The translations under genes were made by a program, and so were the position numbers. The notes beneath the pieces are model-generated. The model did no database searches. It worked only from the letters and a program-made list of their open reading frames with translations, and was not told the origin of the DNA. A DNA stretch of 64,000 nt from Occallatibacter savannae (GTDB lineage: Bacteria; Acidobacteriota; Terriglobia; Terriglobales; Acidobacteriaceae): positions 928,512-992,511 of the forward strand of contig NZ_QFFY01000002.1 of NCBI RefSeq assembly GCF_003131205.1, read 5' to 3'. Shown piece by piece: positions 32,850 to 41,617 of this stretch (the stretch's first letter is position 1; every line of letters begins with the position of its first letter).

Positions 32850-33720
32850 GGAATGCTGGTACCTGATTGGTACCGAAGATTCATCCGCGGCGCAAGCCGA
32901 GGATGCAAAGTTCGAATCAGCCAGGGAGTAATCATCGACCCAGCCGTAGATGCGGAAGCAGGCGCAACCTGCGGAAGCAAATGCGGATCAGCCGAGGAAG
33001 GAAGTTTCGGGGCAACCTGAGGCGGACGGAATCGGCGACATCGAGCGAGAAGGAACCAGGGCGACTTGGGTACAGATCGAGCGATGAAGCCCGAAGCGAG
33101 TGGACGGAGCAATCCGTAGATTCGAAAAGGGCGACCGGATGGCACGGAACTCCGAGGCGACTCGGAACGGAAGTCAGCCGGGACCGGAGGATGAGCATCT
33201 GGGGCGACTCAGAAGCTGATCGTCGGCGATACCGGGGGCGCGAAGCGAAGGGGCAACCTGGAGCTTTCACAACCGGCACCGCCGAAAGAGAGAGAATCGA
33301 GGCGACTCGACGATCGATCACCGGTAAAGCCGGAGGTACGAAACGAGGGGCAACCTGAGGTTCGTATCAGAGGCGAGGCAGGAGGAAGCAGGCGCAACTG
33401 GGGAAACCCGGAACCCTGCGGAAACCGGCGGCGCCAAAGGCATCAGAAGCGCGGGGAAACCCAAGCGGAGATCGCCGGCACAGCCGAAGGGACGAGGAAG
33501 ATGGCGCAAACCATCGGAGCTCGGACGCCGGCTCAGCAGAAAGGGAGCGGGGAAGGGGCAACCTGGAACCGAGACCCGGGCGGAGCGGGAAGATCAAGAG
33601 AATGCGGCCAACCCGCTGCTTGATCGACAGGCTAGACAGGTCGATAGATGATCCGAAGTGCTACAGGTTACTGACAAGAAGACGCCAGAGGCCGCAAGGT
33701 TTCTGGCGTTTTCGCTTTTT
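32850..33720 (+). ncRNA. Candidate large structured RNA: tandem array of GNRA-capped hairpins
   Basis: About 870 bases without a credible gene and very purine-rich on the + strand. Hairpins with GNRA loops follow each other: CGGC-GCAA-GCCG inside CATCC/GGATG (32882-32905), TCGGG-GCAA-CCTGA (33007), CCAGG-GCGA-CTTGG (33056), ACGGA-GCAA-TCCGT (33104), TCCGAG-GCGA-CTCGGA (33151), CTGGG-GCGA-CTCAG (33199), TCGAG-GCGA-CTCGA (33297), CTGGG-GAAA-CCCGG (33398), and others with 3-bp caps. Stems differ in sequence but keep pairing. From 32965 to 33610 the loops are 47-53 bases apart. Larger helices close some units (TACGAA/TTCGTA at 33337/33361; GCAGG/CCTGC at 33388/33415; GATCAAG/CTTGATC at 33592/33619). 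A terminator ends it. The strand is set by the terminator and by GNRA loops, which would read TYNC on the other strand. The 5' end is uncertain. Not recognised as RNase P, tmRNA, SRP or 6S RNA or a known riboswitch. Confidence 0.72.
33682..33720 (+). terminator. Intrinsic terminator of the structured RNA
   Basis: ACGCCAGA (33682-33689) pairs with TCTGGCGT (33702-33709), with an inner GCC-GCAA-GGT cap, itself a GNRA loop. TTTTCGCTTTTT follows. The next gene downstream is on the opposite strand, so this can only end a + strand transcript from the gene-free region. Confidence 0.88.
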
Positions 33721-33792
33721 GGGGATGGTTTTGCTTAGAGACGCGGACATTCAAACAGAAGCAGATCCTTCGCTTACCACCCCCACCCTCCA

Positions 33793-33825
33793 CCCCAACG
33801 ACGAAGACCTGTCGTTGGGGACCCC
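33793..33825. repeat. Perfect palindrome with GGGGACCCC tag
   Basis: CCCCAACGAC (33793-33802) pairs perfectly with GTCGTTGGGG (33811-33820), followed by ACCCC. It is similar in style to, but not the same as, the GGGGCACCC family. Confidence 0.65.
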
Positions 33826-33876
33826 GGAAAGACTACGCGGGGCCCCGTGCGCTCAGGATGACAGTGTTGGGTTGGA

Positions 33877-36012
33877 TTAGATTCTCTGGAGTTCGAGAAT
33901 TTCGACCTGGCCTGGGAAGGGGATGCGGACGCCGACGTTCCATGCGGCGCGATCGAATGTGCCGGAGTCTTTGCCGGTGATCACGGAGTGGGCGCGGTAG
34001 CGGCCTTCGGGGATGAGTGGAAGTTGGACGCGGGCTTCGGCTGCGCCGGATTTGTTGCGGAAGAGAGCGATGACGCCCTCGCCGGTTTTTGCGAGACGGG
34101 CGAAGCCGTCCCATGCGGTAGGGGATGTCTGACGCCAACTGCCGAGGGGGAAAAAGCTCTCGGCGATGTTGACTCGTCTTCTGAGCTGTTTGAACCAGGC
34201 GATCTTTTCCCCGTACCACTTGCGGTCGGAGGCGGTGAGCTTGCGGAGGTCTCCGAGGAGGAGCGGCGCGGAGCCGATGGTCGTGGCAAAGCTTTCCTGA
34301 ATGGTGGGCAGCTCGGCGTGGAGATTGCCAATGAGCATGGCTTCCACGGGCATGGAGCCGGCGCGGGCGTAGAGGAGCTGGCGAACCTGGAGCGGGCCGG
34401 CTGAGTCGGGCTTGGTGTCGTCGACGTTGCTCATCCAGTCGAGATCGCCGGCGGCGAGAAGGCCTGCGTCGATGATGTGCTTCTGTCCCCACAGCTCGAA
34501 GGTGAGATCGAGAAGCACGTCGGGGTGTTTGGCGTAGACCTCGGCGGTCATCTCCTTGATCCCTTCGTAGATTCTGATCAAAGATTCGGCCCAGTCGCCG
34601 TGGTCGTGGCCCTTGGCCCAGCAGCCCGGTGCTTCTCCGTAGGCATTGAAGATGGTGGTGAGGTCGAGCTTGGCGTAGGCGAGGCGGAAGCGCTCGATGG
34701 CGTCGTTGATGCGCGCGGCTGCGGTGTGGCGAAAGGGAGAGGCCATGCACATGACGGCTTTCTGTCCGGCCATGGTCCATGTGGTCTTGGTGTTGCCTTC
34801 GAGGTCGAGCGCGGCCCAGTCGGGGTGGGCTTTGTAGACGTCGGTGGACATGCCGATGGCGGCGGGCGGAATCCAGAGGCCCAGGCGCATGCCTTTGGAC
34901 TCGATAGCTTTGATGATGGGATCGAGGCCGCTGGGGAATGCGGTGAGGTTGACGGCGTTGTCGCCGTACTCCTGCTGCCAGCCGTCGTCGATGGTGAAAA
35001 TGTCGATGCCCATCGTGCCGGCGGCGTCGATGAGTTCCATGGAGATTTGCTGGTTGATGCCGCGCTCGAATGGCTCCCACGTGTTGTAGATCCAGGGTGG
35101 GCCTTGCTTGTTGATGCGGCGCTCGAGGATCGCGGAGGTGTAGCTGGGGACGCGCCAGCGGGGGTCATTCAAACCGTCGTCGCGGCGGAAGGGGAGGATG
35201 GAGATGGAGGCGGTGGTGAATTCTTCGCCGGGAGCGAGGCGGCGCTCGAAGGACATGATGTCGGTGTCGTACATGGCGCTAACGCGGGCGGTGTTATCCG
35301 CGTCCCAGCCGGCGACTTCGGTGCGCTTCATGTAGCCGGGGACTTCGTTGAGGATGGCAAGGCCGCGGCCAGTGCGGGCGTTCTGGATCATGAGGCCGGC
35401 ATCTTCGGAGCGGCCGGTGTAGAAGATTTCGCGCGGCACTGCGCCGTATTGGGCGAAGAGAGTCAGCTCGTTCTCGGGGCCGAGAGCGAATTCCAGTGTT
35501 TCGATGGCGAGGTGGGTGATGCGCAGCGGGGCGGCTCCGGTGTTTTTGAAGCGGAGCGATTTTCGGCAGGCGCATTGGGCGGCGTAGAGGGTGTAGATCG
35601 ATGTGACTTCAATCGGGAGGGATTTGTGCTCCAGGCGTACGGAGAAGGAGCTGCTGGTTGCTGTGCGTGCGGGTGTTGTGTCGATGAGTTCGAAGTCGCC
35701 GGTATTGCCGGCGCAGGGCGTGCCGTTGCAGTTGAAGGAGAACTCGGGGCGGGCTTTCGCGATGTCTCTGCCGGGGAGAAGAAGGTCGGTGCTGGTGGCT
35801 TTATCGAAGAGTTGGGATGTGAGGAGTCCGTGGCTGGGATGGAAGCTGATGGTGCGGCGGATGAGATCGTTTTCGAGGATCCAGGATTGACTGTCCGGTG
35901 TGTCGGAAGCGTCATTTTCCCGGTCCCCAAATGCGAGGGATTGAGGGCACCGGGCGATTGAGGCAGCGATTGCGGCGCCTGATTTGAGGACGTGTCTTCT
36001 GCTTACTGCCAT
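33877..36012 (-). CDS. Tat-exported GH36-like alpha-galactosidase
   Basis: The 711-residue protein starts MAVSRRHVLKSGAAIAASIA, a twin-arginine signal. An N-terminal beta-sandwich (about 40-280) is followed by a clan GH-D (beta/alpha)8 barrel (about 295-600): WIYNTWEPFERGINQQ, IDIFTIDDGWQQEYGDNAVN, AKLDLTTIFNAYGEAPG with the presumed nucleophile Asp, and LDWMSNVDDT as acid/base region, then a small beta domain. This resembles GH36 alpha-galactosidases; alpha-N-acetylgalactosaminidase activity is possible. It would act outside the inner membrane on plant galactosides. The ATG at 36010-36012 is chosen for the Tat signal; the ribosome site is weak. Confidence 0.82.
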   Translation of the reverse strand: MAVSRRHVLKSGAAIAASIARCPQSLAFGDRENDASDTPDSQSWILENDLIRRTISFHPSHGLLTSQLFDKATSTDLLLPGRDIAKARPEFSFNCNGTPCAGNTGDFELIDTTPARTATSSSFSVRLEHKSLPIEVTSIYTLYAAQCACRKSLRFKNTGAAPLRITHLAIETLEFALGPENELTLFAQYGAVPREIFYTGRSEDAGLMIQNARTGRGLAILNEVPGYMKRTEVAGWDADNTARVSAMYDTDIMSFERRLAPGEEFTTASISILPFRRDDGLNDPRWRVPSYTSAILERRINKQGPPWIYNTWEPFERGINQQISMELIDAAGTMGIDIFTIDDGWQQEYGDNAVNLTAFPSGLDPIIKAIESKGMRLGLWIPPAAIGMSTDVYKAHPDWAALDLEGNTKTTWTMAGQKAVMCMASPFRHTAAARINDAIERFRLAYAKLDLTTIFNAYGEAPGCWAKGHDHGDWAESLIRIYEGIKEMTAEVYAKHPDVLLDLTFELWGQKHIIDAGLLAAGDLDWMSNVDDTKPDSAGPLQVRQLLYARAGSMPVEAMLIGNLHAELPTIQESFATTIGSAPLLLGDLRKLTASDRKWYGEKIAWFKQLRRRVNIAESFFPLGSWRQTSPTAWDGFARLAKTGEGVIALFRNKSGAAEARVQLPLIPEGRYRAHSVITGKDSGTFDRAAWNVGVRIPFPGQVEILELQRI

Positions 36013-36359
36013 CGCGTTCTCTCGTTCTTTCAGGAGGATTTCGCGCAATGCTATCACGCGGCGTGTGGATGGGGGGGCAAGCAGTGGTGGCCTTGCGGTC
36101 GTTCCTGTATTCCGACGGTTCCTGCGCCCATCCGGGCCTGGGTACGACTGTTGTATTGCAAGTGTTGGAGGCGTGGATCTCACCCCGGTCCCCAGCTTAG
36201 AATCTGCGGTGGCTGTGTGGTCTCCCAGGTCTCAGAATCGAGACCTGGGGCACCCACGTTCCTATTGGGGGCGGTTTTGTCGCTTCCCACCCTAAACGCA
36301 AAAGCGCGTTTAGGATGGAGCACCCGTTCCTCGGTGGTGGGGTACTTCGTCGGATTGAG
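36013..36359. repeat. Gap with two GGGGCACCC-family palindromes
   Basis: At 36223-36255 CCCAGGTCTC and GAGACCTGGG pair perfectly (10 bp), followed by GCACCC. At 36284-36325 CTAAACGC and GCGTTTAG pair perfectly, followed by GATGGAGCACCC. Both lie between the propeller gene and the downstream GH36 gene. No further gene is visible. Confidence 0.75.
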
Positions 36360-37388
36360 TTATTCGAGGTGATGCAGGACGATGCCGTAGCCGACGCCGG
36401 CGCGGTCGGTGGTGCGGGCCACCTGGAACGCCATGAGCTTGCCATCGGTGGAGATGACGGGGTTGGAGGCCTTCCAGCCTTCGTAGTCGTTGAAGTGCGT
36501 GAGGCGCGTGAAGTCTTGCCCGGTGCCATCGAGCCTGAGTTTCCAGATGTCGATGTTGTGCATTCCGTGGTCGCCGCCCAATTCTGAGACTTGGCGATCC
36601 GATTCGACGGCGGTGTATCTGCCGTCTGGGAAGATGCCTTCGCATTCGTTATAGAAGCCGGGTGCTTTTGACAGATCGGTGACTTTGCCAGTCGCGAGAT
36701 CGATACCCATCACTTTGGCCATGGGATCGGTTGGCTTGTGTTCGTTCACGTAGCAGGTGAACGTCATTTTGGAGTTGTTGTCGTAGAAGTCCTGCGCTTC
36801 AAGGCTGCAGCTGTCGTCGAGACTCTCGTACACCTTGTGAACGTTGGTGAGACGAGGGGTTCCATTCGAAGAGTCGACGTTGGCGACCATCAACCGCGAG
36901 TAGTTCTTCGGGAACTCGGGGTGATCGCCGCGGGTTTCGGAGAAGGCGATGAGCATCCCGGTTTTGGAGATTGCCGCGCCCTCGTGCATGTGCTCGTTGA
37001 GGCGCTGCGGTTTCGATCCGGGTTGGCGGCTGAGATACCAGAGCTCGTTGTCGCGGTCGCGGCTGGTGCTGACGTCAGTGAACTTTTCGGGGCCGATGAG
37101 GATGTAGTCACCGTTGGAGAGGTGCATGACGCGCAGGAATGCGGCGGCGGGGATTTTGCACGTGAGGCAGTGAATGATGCGCGTCTTGAGATCGATGACG
37201 AAGGCGTCGCCAAAGCTTTTGTCCATGAACGCGATGGTCTGGTTATCGGGGGAGAAGTCGGCGCGCTCACCGAAGTGGGTGAGGAGTTCTTCGTTGGGGG
37301 GAAGCTGATCTAACGGACTAGTTTGTCTTCTGTGGTCGGGTGCGGCCGAGGCGATGAGGAAGACGGAGAGGAAGATGAGGGCCTTCAT
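36360..37388 (-). CDS. Exported PD40/TolB-like beta-propeller protein
   Basis: The 342-residue protein has a signal peptide (ALIFLSVFLIASAA) and repeated PD40-like blades: RADFSPDNQTIAFMD, GAAISKTGMLIAFSETR, EGIFPDGRYTAVESDR, NPVISTDGKLMAFQVAR. Such propellers bind other proteins or ligands in the periplasm. The cysteine pair in HCLTCKIP is unusual. Its role is unknown. The ATG at 37386-37388 is used, giving a canonical signal peptide. It lies upstream of the GH36 gene on the same strand but 347 bases and two palindromes apart. Confidence 0.72.
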   Translation of the reverse strand: MKALIFLSVFLIASAAPDHRRQTSPLDQLPPNEELLTHFGERADFSPDNQTIAFMDKSFGDAFVIDLKTRIIHCLTCKIPAAAFLRVMHLSNGDYILIGPEKFTDVSTSRDRDNELWYLSRQPGSKPQRLNEHMHEGAAISKTGMLIAFSETRGDHPEFPKNYSRLMVANVDSSNGTPRLTNVHKVYESLDDSCSLEAQDFYDNNSKMTFTCYVNEHKPTDPMAKVMGIDLATGKVTDLSKAPGFYNECEGIFPDGRYTAVESDRQVSELGGDHGMHNIDIWKLRLDGTGQDFTRLTHFNDYEGWKASNPVISTDGKLMAFQVARTTDRAGVGYGIVLHHLE

Positions 37389-37477
37389 TGTCGAGCGCAA
37401 TGATAGAGGCGTCGAACGCAGCTTGCAATGCGCATACGGATCGCTGATGAGTCGTCTTCAGTTGAGTTGTCGTATCT

Positions 37478-37570
37478 CATGCTCCAAAAGCGGGAGACAT
37501 GGGGCACCCGCGTTCATCGATCTGCGGAGGTCTTCGATTCCCGCCCAAGCGAAGCTTGGACGGGGCACCC
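37478..37570. repeat. Two GGGGCACCC-family palindromes in tandem
   Basis: First copy 37478-37509 (CTCC-AAAAGC-GGGAG stem end, CATGGGGCACCC tag). Second copy 37538-37570 (CCAAGC-GAA-GCTTGG, ACGGGGCACCC tag), whose stem is almost identical to the copy at 29285-29316. Confidence 0.78.
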
Positions 37571-37587
37571 GTGACACGGCGATTCGT

Positions 37588-39237
37588 TTAGTGCATGGCG
37601 CCGGCGCCGGGGCCCTGGCCGGGGCGGTTCTTGCTGAGCAGGAAGGCGAGGAAGACGAGGCCGAAGGACATCCATGAGAGTTCCATGTAAACGTCCTGGT
37701 AGCCCTGCATCTGGGCCTGCTGGTTGAGCTGGTTGTAAATGGACGCGATGGCCATGGTCGCGCCGTTGGCGGCTCCCACGGATCCGCTGAAGAACCCGGT
37801 GAGCGCCTGCTGGTGCTGCGTGAAGGCGTTCGATCCGGATTGCATGGCACTCTGCAGATGCTGCTGATGCCACATGGCGCGGCTGGTGACCTGGGCGCTG
37901 GTGATGGCGATGAGAATACTGCCGCCGAGGTTACGGACGAAGTTGATGAGTCCGGCGACCTGGTTGCTCTCTTCCTTCGGCATGCCGACGTACGCGGCGT
38001 TGGTGATGGAGATGAAGCAGAAGGGGAGAGGCAGCATTTGGATGACGCGCAACCATGAGGCCTGCGAGAAGCTCATCTGCAGGTTGCTGACGTAGGCGGC
38101 GTAGCGGAACGTCACGATGAACATGATGAAACCGACGACGGCGAGCGTGCGCGCGGATATTTTGCCGGTTGCAAATCCGGCGAGGGGCATGACGATTACG
38201 AGCGCGATGCCGCCGGCGGTGAGAGCGAGGCCGGCCGTGGTGGCGGTGTAGCCGAGGAGCTCCTGCATGAATTGCGGCTGGAGCACGGTATTGGCGTTGA
38301 GGACTCCGCCGACCAGCATCATGAGGAGACAACATATGGCGAAGTTTTTAAAGCGGAAGAGCTTCAGGTTGATCAGAGGATCTTTCTGACGCCATTCCCA
38401 GACGACGAGCCCGATGATGCCGGCGACGAAGAGGAAGGCGAAGAAGCGGATGAAGCCCGAGGCGAACCAGTCGTTCTCTTCGCCTTTGTCCAGCATGATT
38501 TGCATGCCGCCCATGGCAATGGTGAGGAAGGCCAGGCCCATGTAGTCCATGTGGCGGAGCTTGGACTTGTCGGGCTTGATCCACGGCGGATCTTCGACGA
38601 GGCGCGTGACGAGGATGAAGGCGAGGATGCCGACGGGGATGTTGATGAAGAAGATCCAGCGCCAGGTGTAGTTATCCGTGATCCAGCCACCGAGGGTGGG
38701 GCCGATGGAGGGAGCGAGGACTGCGACGAGGCCGTAGAGGGCGAAGGCCTGTCCGCGTTTGTGCGGCTCAAAGGAGTCGGCCATGATGGCCTGGGCCATG
38801 GGCTGCATGCCGCCGCCGCCTGCGCCTTGAATGACGCGGAAAACGAGGAGCATGGGGAGGGTCGGGGCTGCACCGCAGAGAAAGCTGGCGATGGTGAAGA
38901 CGGTGATGCAGAAGACGAAGAAGTTGCGGCGGCCCATGAGGCTTGAGGCCCATCCGCCGAGGGGGAGGACGATGGCGTTCGAGACGAGATAGCTGGTGAG
39001 GACCCAGGTGCTCTGGTCGGTGGAGGCACCAAGGCTGCCGGCGATGTGGGGAAGGGCGACGTTGGCGATGGAGGTGTCGAGGACCTCCATGAATGCGGCA
39101 AGCGCGACGGTGGCTGCGATGAGCCAGGGGTTAACGCGGGGCTTCCACTGCGCGTGCGCGTCGACGTTCGGATTTTGAACGGTGGTCTCCGCGGCGCCTC
39201 TCTGGGTCATCGGCGGTTCTGTCTGCAACTCAGGCAA
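37588..39237 (-). CDS. DHA2-family (EmrB/QacA-type) drug exporter
   Basis: The 549-residue protein has about 14 membrane segments. AFMEVLDTSIANVALPHIAG (motif D1 of the 14-helix family), GRRNFFVF, RVIQGAGGGGMQPMAQAI and GPTLGGWITDNYTWRWIFF identify the DHA2 group of the major facilitator superfamily. Such pumps export drugs or toxic organics with proton uptake. No EmrA-type adaptor is adjacent. The TTG at 39235-39237 is supported by AGGAGAG eight bases upstream; an ATG nine codons later is the alternative. Confidence 0.92.
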   Translation of the reverse strand: MPELQTEPPMTQRGAAETTVQNPNVDAHAQWKPRVNPWLIAATVALAAFMEVLDTSIANVALPHIAGSLGASTDQSTWVLTSYLVSNAIVLPLGGWASSLMGRRNFFVFCITVFTIASFLCGAAPTLPMLLVFRVIQGAGGGGMQPMAQAIMADSFEPHKRGQAFALYGLVAVLAPSIGPTLGGWITDNYTWRWIFFINIPVGILAFILVTRLVEDPPWIKPDKSKLRHMDYMGLAFLTIAMGGMQIMLDKGEENDWFASGFIRFFAFLFVAGIIGLVVWEWRQKDPLINLKLFRFKNFAICCLLMMLVGGVLNANTVLQPQFMQELLGYTATTAGLALTAGGIALVIVMPLAGFATGKISARTLAVVGFIMFIVTFRYAAYVSNLQMSFSQASWLRVIQMLPLPFCFISITNAAYVGMPKEESNQVAGLINFVRNLGGSILIAITSAQVTSRAMWHQQHLQSAMQSGSNAFTQHQQALTGFFSGSVGAANGATMAIASIYNQLNQQAQMQGYQDVYMELSWMSFGLVFLAFLLSKNRPGQGPGAGAMH

Positions 39238-39382
39238 AAAACTCTCTCCTAATCGGGTTTGCGAATCCTGATTGGTTGCGGGAACTTGAGATTTCGAGGC
39301 TTAGGCGAACGACGCGTCCGGCCAGCCACTCACCTATAGATGTGGGCGAAGCAGGAGGAGGTTCAGGGAATCGGAGAACGCC

Positions 39383-40612
39383 TCATATTACGGAACTTGC
39401 GGAAGGCGCGGGAGATTGCACGGGCGAGAGAGTTCGCCAGCCGAGGAGGGCGATGGTGAGGGCGATGAGCTGCATGAAGACGATAAAGGCGACGCAGGCA
39501 GGCCATTTGCCCCAGGCCCAGAAGGCTCCTGGAACGACGCCGGCGGCGGTACCCCCGAGGTAATAGCAGGTGATGTAGATGCCAGCGGCGGTGACGCGGG
39601 CTTCGGGAGGGGAGGCGACGCGGAGATGGCTTTGGGAGGCGGTCTGGGCGATGAAGACACCGCTGGAGAGGGCAGCGAGCCCCAGGATGACGATGGGCAG
39701 GGAGTGGGCAAGGGTAAGCAGGACTCCGGCGATGGCGCAGGAGATGGCGCCGCCGATTCCGGCGCGGAGGCCGATGCGGGTGATGAGGTATCCGGCGAAT
39801 GGGGTGACGATGAGTCCGATGAGGTAGACGAAGAAGAGCGAGCTGAGCGCCGTGGTGGAGAGCGAGAAGGGAGGAACTGCGAGGTAGAAGGTGATCCAGG
39901 TAAAGACGCCGACGAGGGAGAAAAGGACGTTGAATCCGACGGCGAAGGTGGCGACCAGACGGCGGCTGCGGAACATCTGCTGGACCTGAACGACGAAGGC
40001 GGCCCGGACTGCGGATGGGTTGTGGGGTGTTCGGCGGCGGCTGTTTGGTAGCCATGCGGCTACGGCGGCGGTTCCGACGAGCGAGGCGATGCCAAGGGCG
40101 AGGAAGCTGGCGCGCCAGCTGAAGTGATCGGCGAGTATGCCTGCGGAGATGCGGCCGATGAAGCCGCCGAGCGCTGTTCCGCTGACATAGAAGCTCATGA
40201 TGAGGGCGACGCGTTCGGGCGGCCACTCCTCTCCAATATATGTAACGACGACGGCGATGATGCCGGGGACCATGATGCCCTGGAGGAATCGCCAGAAGAT
40301 GAGTTGCGCGAGAGATGTGGAGGTGGCGGCGAGAAGCGTGGGGAGGGAGACGCCGAGGATGGAGAAGACGATGACGCGTTTGCGCGGGAGGCGTTCGGTG
40401 AGCGCTCCGAAGACGGGCGCGGCGATGGCGACTCCGAGGGTGGCGGCGGAGACGGTCATGCCGACGCCGGTTTTCGATGCGTGAAATATGTGGGCGAGAA
40501 GGGGGAGCAGCGGCTGCGTGCAATAGAGCTCGAGAAAAGCGCAGACCCCGCACAGGGTGACGGCTGCGGCGGCTTTCGTGGAGGGCGGATCGAGCTGTGC
40601 GGCTGACTCCAA
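39383..40612 (-). CDS. MFS transporter (YnfM-like, 12 helices)
   Basis: The 409-residue protein has 12 membrane segments, with LTERLPRKRVIVF between helices 2 and 3 (MFS motif A region) and WRASFLALGIASLVG. Full-length similarity in style is to YnfM-like inner-membrane exporters. Substrate unknown. The start is TTG (40610-40612) without a clear ribosome site, so the true start may be some codons later. It lies 63 bases downstream of the quinone-oxidoreductase-like gene and may be the last gene of that unit. Confidence 0.88.
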   Translation of the reverse strand: MESAAQLDPPSTKAAAAVTLCGVCAFLELYCTQPLLPLLAHIFHASKTGVGMTVSAATLGVAIAAPVFGALTERLPRKRVIVFSILGVSLPTLLAATSTSLAQLIFWRFLQGIMVPGIIAVVVTYIGEEWPPERVALIMSFYVSGTALGGFIGRISAGILADHFSWRASFLALGIASLVGTAAVAAWLPNSRRRTPHNPSAVRAAFVVQVQQMFRSRRLVATFAVGFNVLFSLVGVFTWITFYLAVPPFSLSTTALSSLFFVYLIGLIVTPFAGYLITRIGLRAGIGGAISCAIAGVLLTLAHSLPIVILGLAALSSGVFIAQTASQSHLRVASPPEARVTAAGIYITCYYLGGTAAGVVPGAFWAWGKWPACVAFIVFMQLIALTIALLGWRTLSPVQSPAPSASSVI

Positions 40613-40675
40613 GAATCAGAATACAGGGACACAGACCAGAGGCCGTTGGGTCTCCGGTCTGATGCCTGCAGCCGA

Positions 40676-41584
40676 TCATCGAATTGCGAAGACGACTTTT
40701 CCGAGCTTCTCGTTGTGGTGTTCGGCCCAGAGGGTTTCGGGAGACCAGAGCGTCTGGATGGAGGCGATCTGCGGCTTGATTTTGCCTTCGGCGATTAGCT
40801 TCGCGAATGCATTGAGCCCTTCGGTGCTCACGTTGGTCTCGACGAACGCGGCCTGAATGCCGAGGCGCGCTGCTTCTTCCGCGAGGGGCGGCCGGTTGGA
40901 TGTCACGGCAACGCCGCCTTTCTTAACCAGCGCGTACGACGGGATGATGGTGTCGCCGCCGATGAGATTGAGCACCGCGTCGACCTTGGGGAAGTCTTCC
41001 AGGCGCTGCTGGGCCAGGTCGATGATCTGGTCGGCTCCGAGTTGCTGAAGGGCAGCTGCCTGGGTGTGGCGAGCCGTGGCTATGACGCGAGTGCCGGCTT
41101 CCTTTGCGAGTTGGACGGCGAGAGATCCGACGCCGCCGGCGGCCCCGAGGATCAGCAAGGTTTGTCCCGGCTTCGCCTTGGTGAGTGCGAGCGCCTGCGT
41201 TGCAGTCTGCCCGACGAGTGCGACGGCGGCTGCGGTTTCTCGACTGATGGAGGCGGGCCGGTGCGCGATAGCAGTGGCGGGGAGGACGACGAACTCGGCA
41301 TATGCGCCGGCTTCGCGGGTGTAGCCGAAGACTTCGTCGCCAACATTGAAGTCCGTGACGCCCTCACCGACGGCGGCTACGCACCCGGCAACATCGCCTC
41401 CGGGAGTCCAGGGAAACTTGAGCTCGAAGACCTGGCGGAGATAGCCCTGTCCGCGGCCGGGGTCGACGCCGTTGAAGGTGGTGAAGTGGTTTTCAACGAG
41501 GACCTGTCCGGGGCCAGGCTTAGGAACGGGAACTTCGTCGATGTGCAGTGGTGCTCCGTAGTCGCTGATGCGTAGTGCTTTCAT
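40676..41584 (-). CDS. NADP-dependent quinone oxidoreductase-like protein (MDR family)
   Basis: The 302-residue protein has a GroES-like N-terminal domain (about 25-120, VENHFTTFNGVDPGRGQGYL, FPWTPGGDVAGCVAAVGEGV) and a Rossmann domain with LILGAAGGVGSLAVQLAK. No zinc-binding cysteines are present, as in zeta-crystallin-like quinone oxidoreductases. It reduces quinones or alpha,beta-unsaturated carbonyls with NADPH. It follows the NmrA-like gene by 33 bases and is cotranscribed with it. Confidence 0.9.
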   Translation of the reverse strand: MKALRISDYGAPLHIDEVPVPKPGPGQVLVENHFTTFNGVDPGRGQGYLRQVFELKFPWTPGGDVAGCVAAVGEGVTDFNVGDEVFGYTREAGAYAEFVVLPATAIAHRPASISRETAAAVALVGQTATQALALTKAKPGQTLLILGAAGGVGSLAVQLAKEAGTRVIATARHTQAAALQQLGADQIIDLAQQRLEDFPKVDAVLNLIGGDTIIPSYALVKKGGVAVTSNRPPLAEEAARLGIQAAFVETNVSTEGLNAFAKLIAEGKIKPQIASIQTLWSPETLWAEHHNEKLGKVVFAIR

Positions 41585-41617
41585 GGTATTTCTCCTTCGG
41601 ATCTCTTGATGGGTCGA

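Noticed and set aside
32932..33321. Open frames on either strand in the structured-RNA region (for example 32932-33321 minus, 32867-33358 plus)
   Set aside because: No ribosome site, protein composition dominated by Arg and Ser or by Pro, no known domain, and the hairpin pitch of about 49 bases is not a multiple of three.
32963..33616. CRISPR array
   Set aside because: The periodicity suggested it, but the repeated parts are not identical, there is no constant repeat with unique spacers, and no cas gene is near.
32850..33720. RNase P RNA, tmRNA or group II intron
   Set aside because: The conserved RNase P core sequences, a tRNA-like end pair and an intron domain V with a maturase were looked for and not found.
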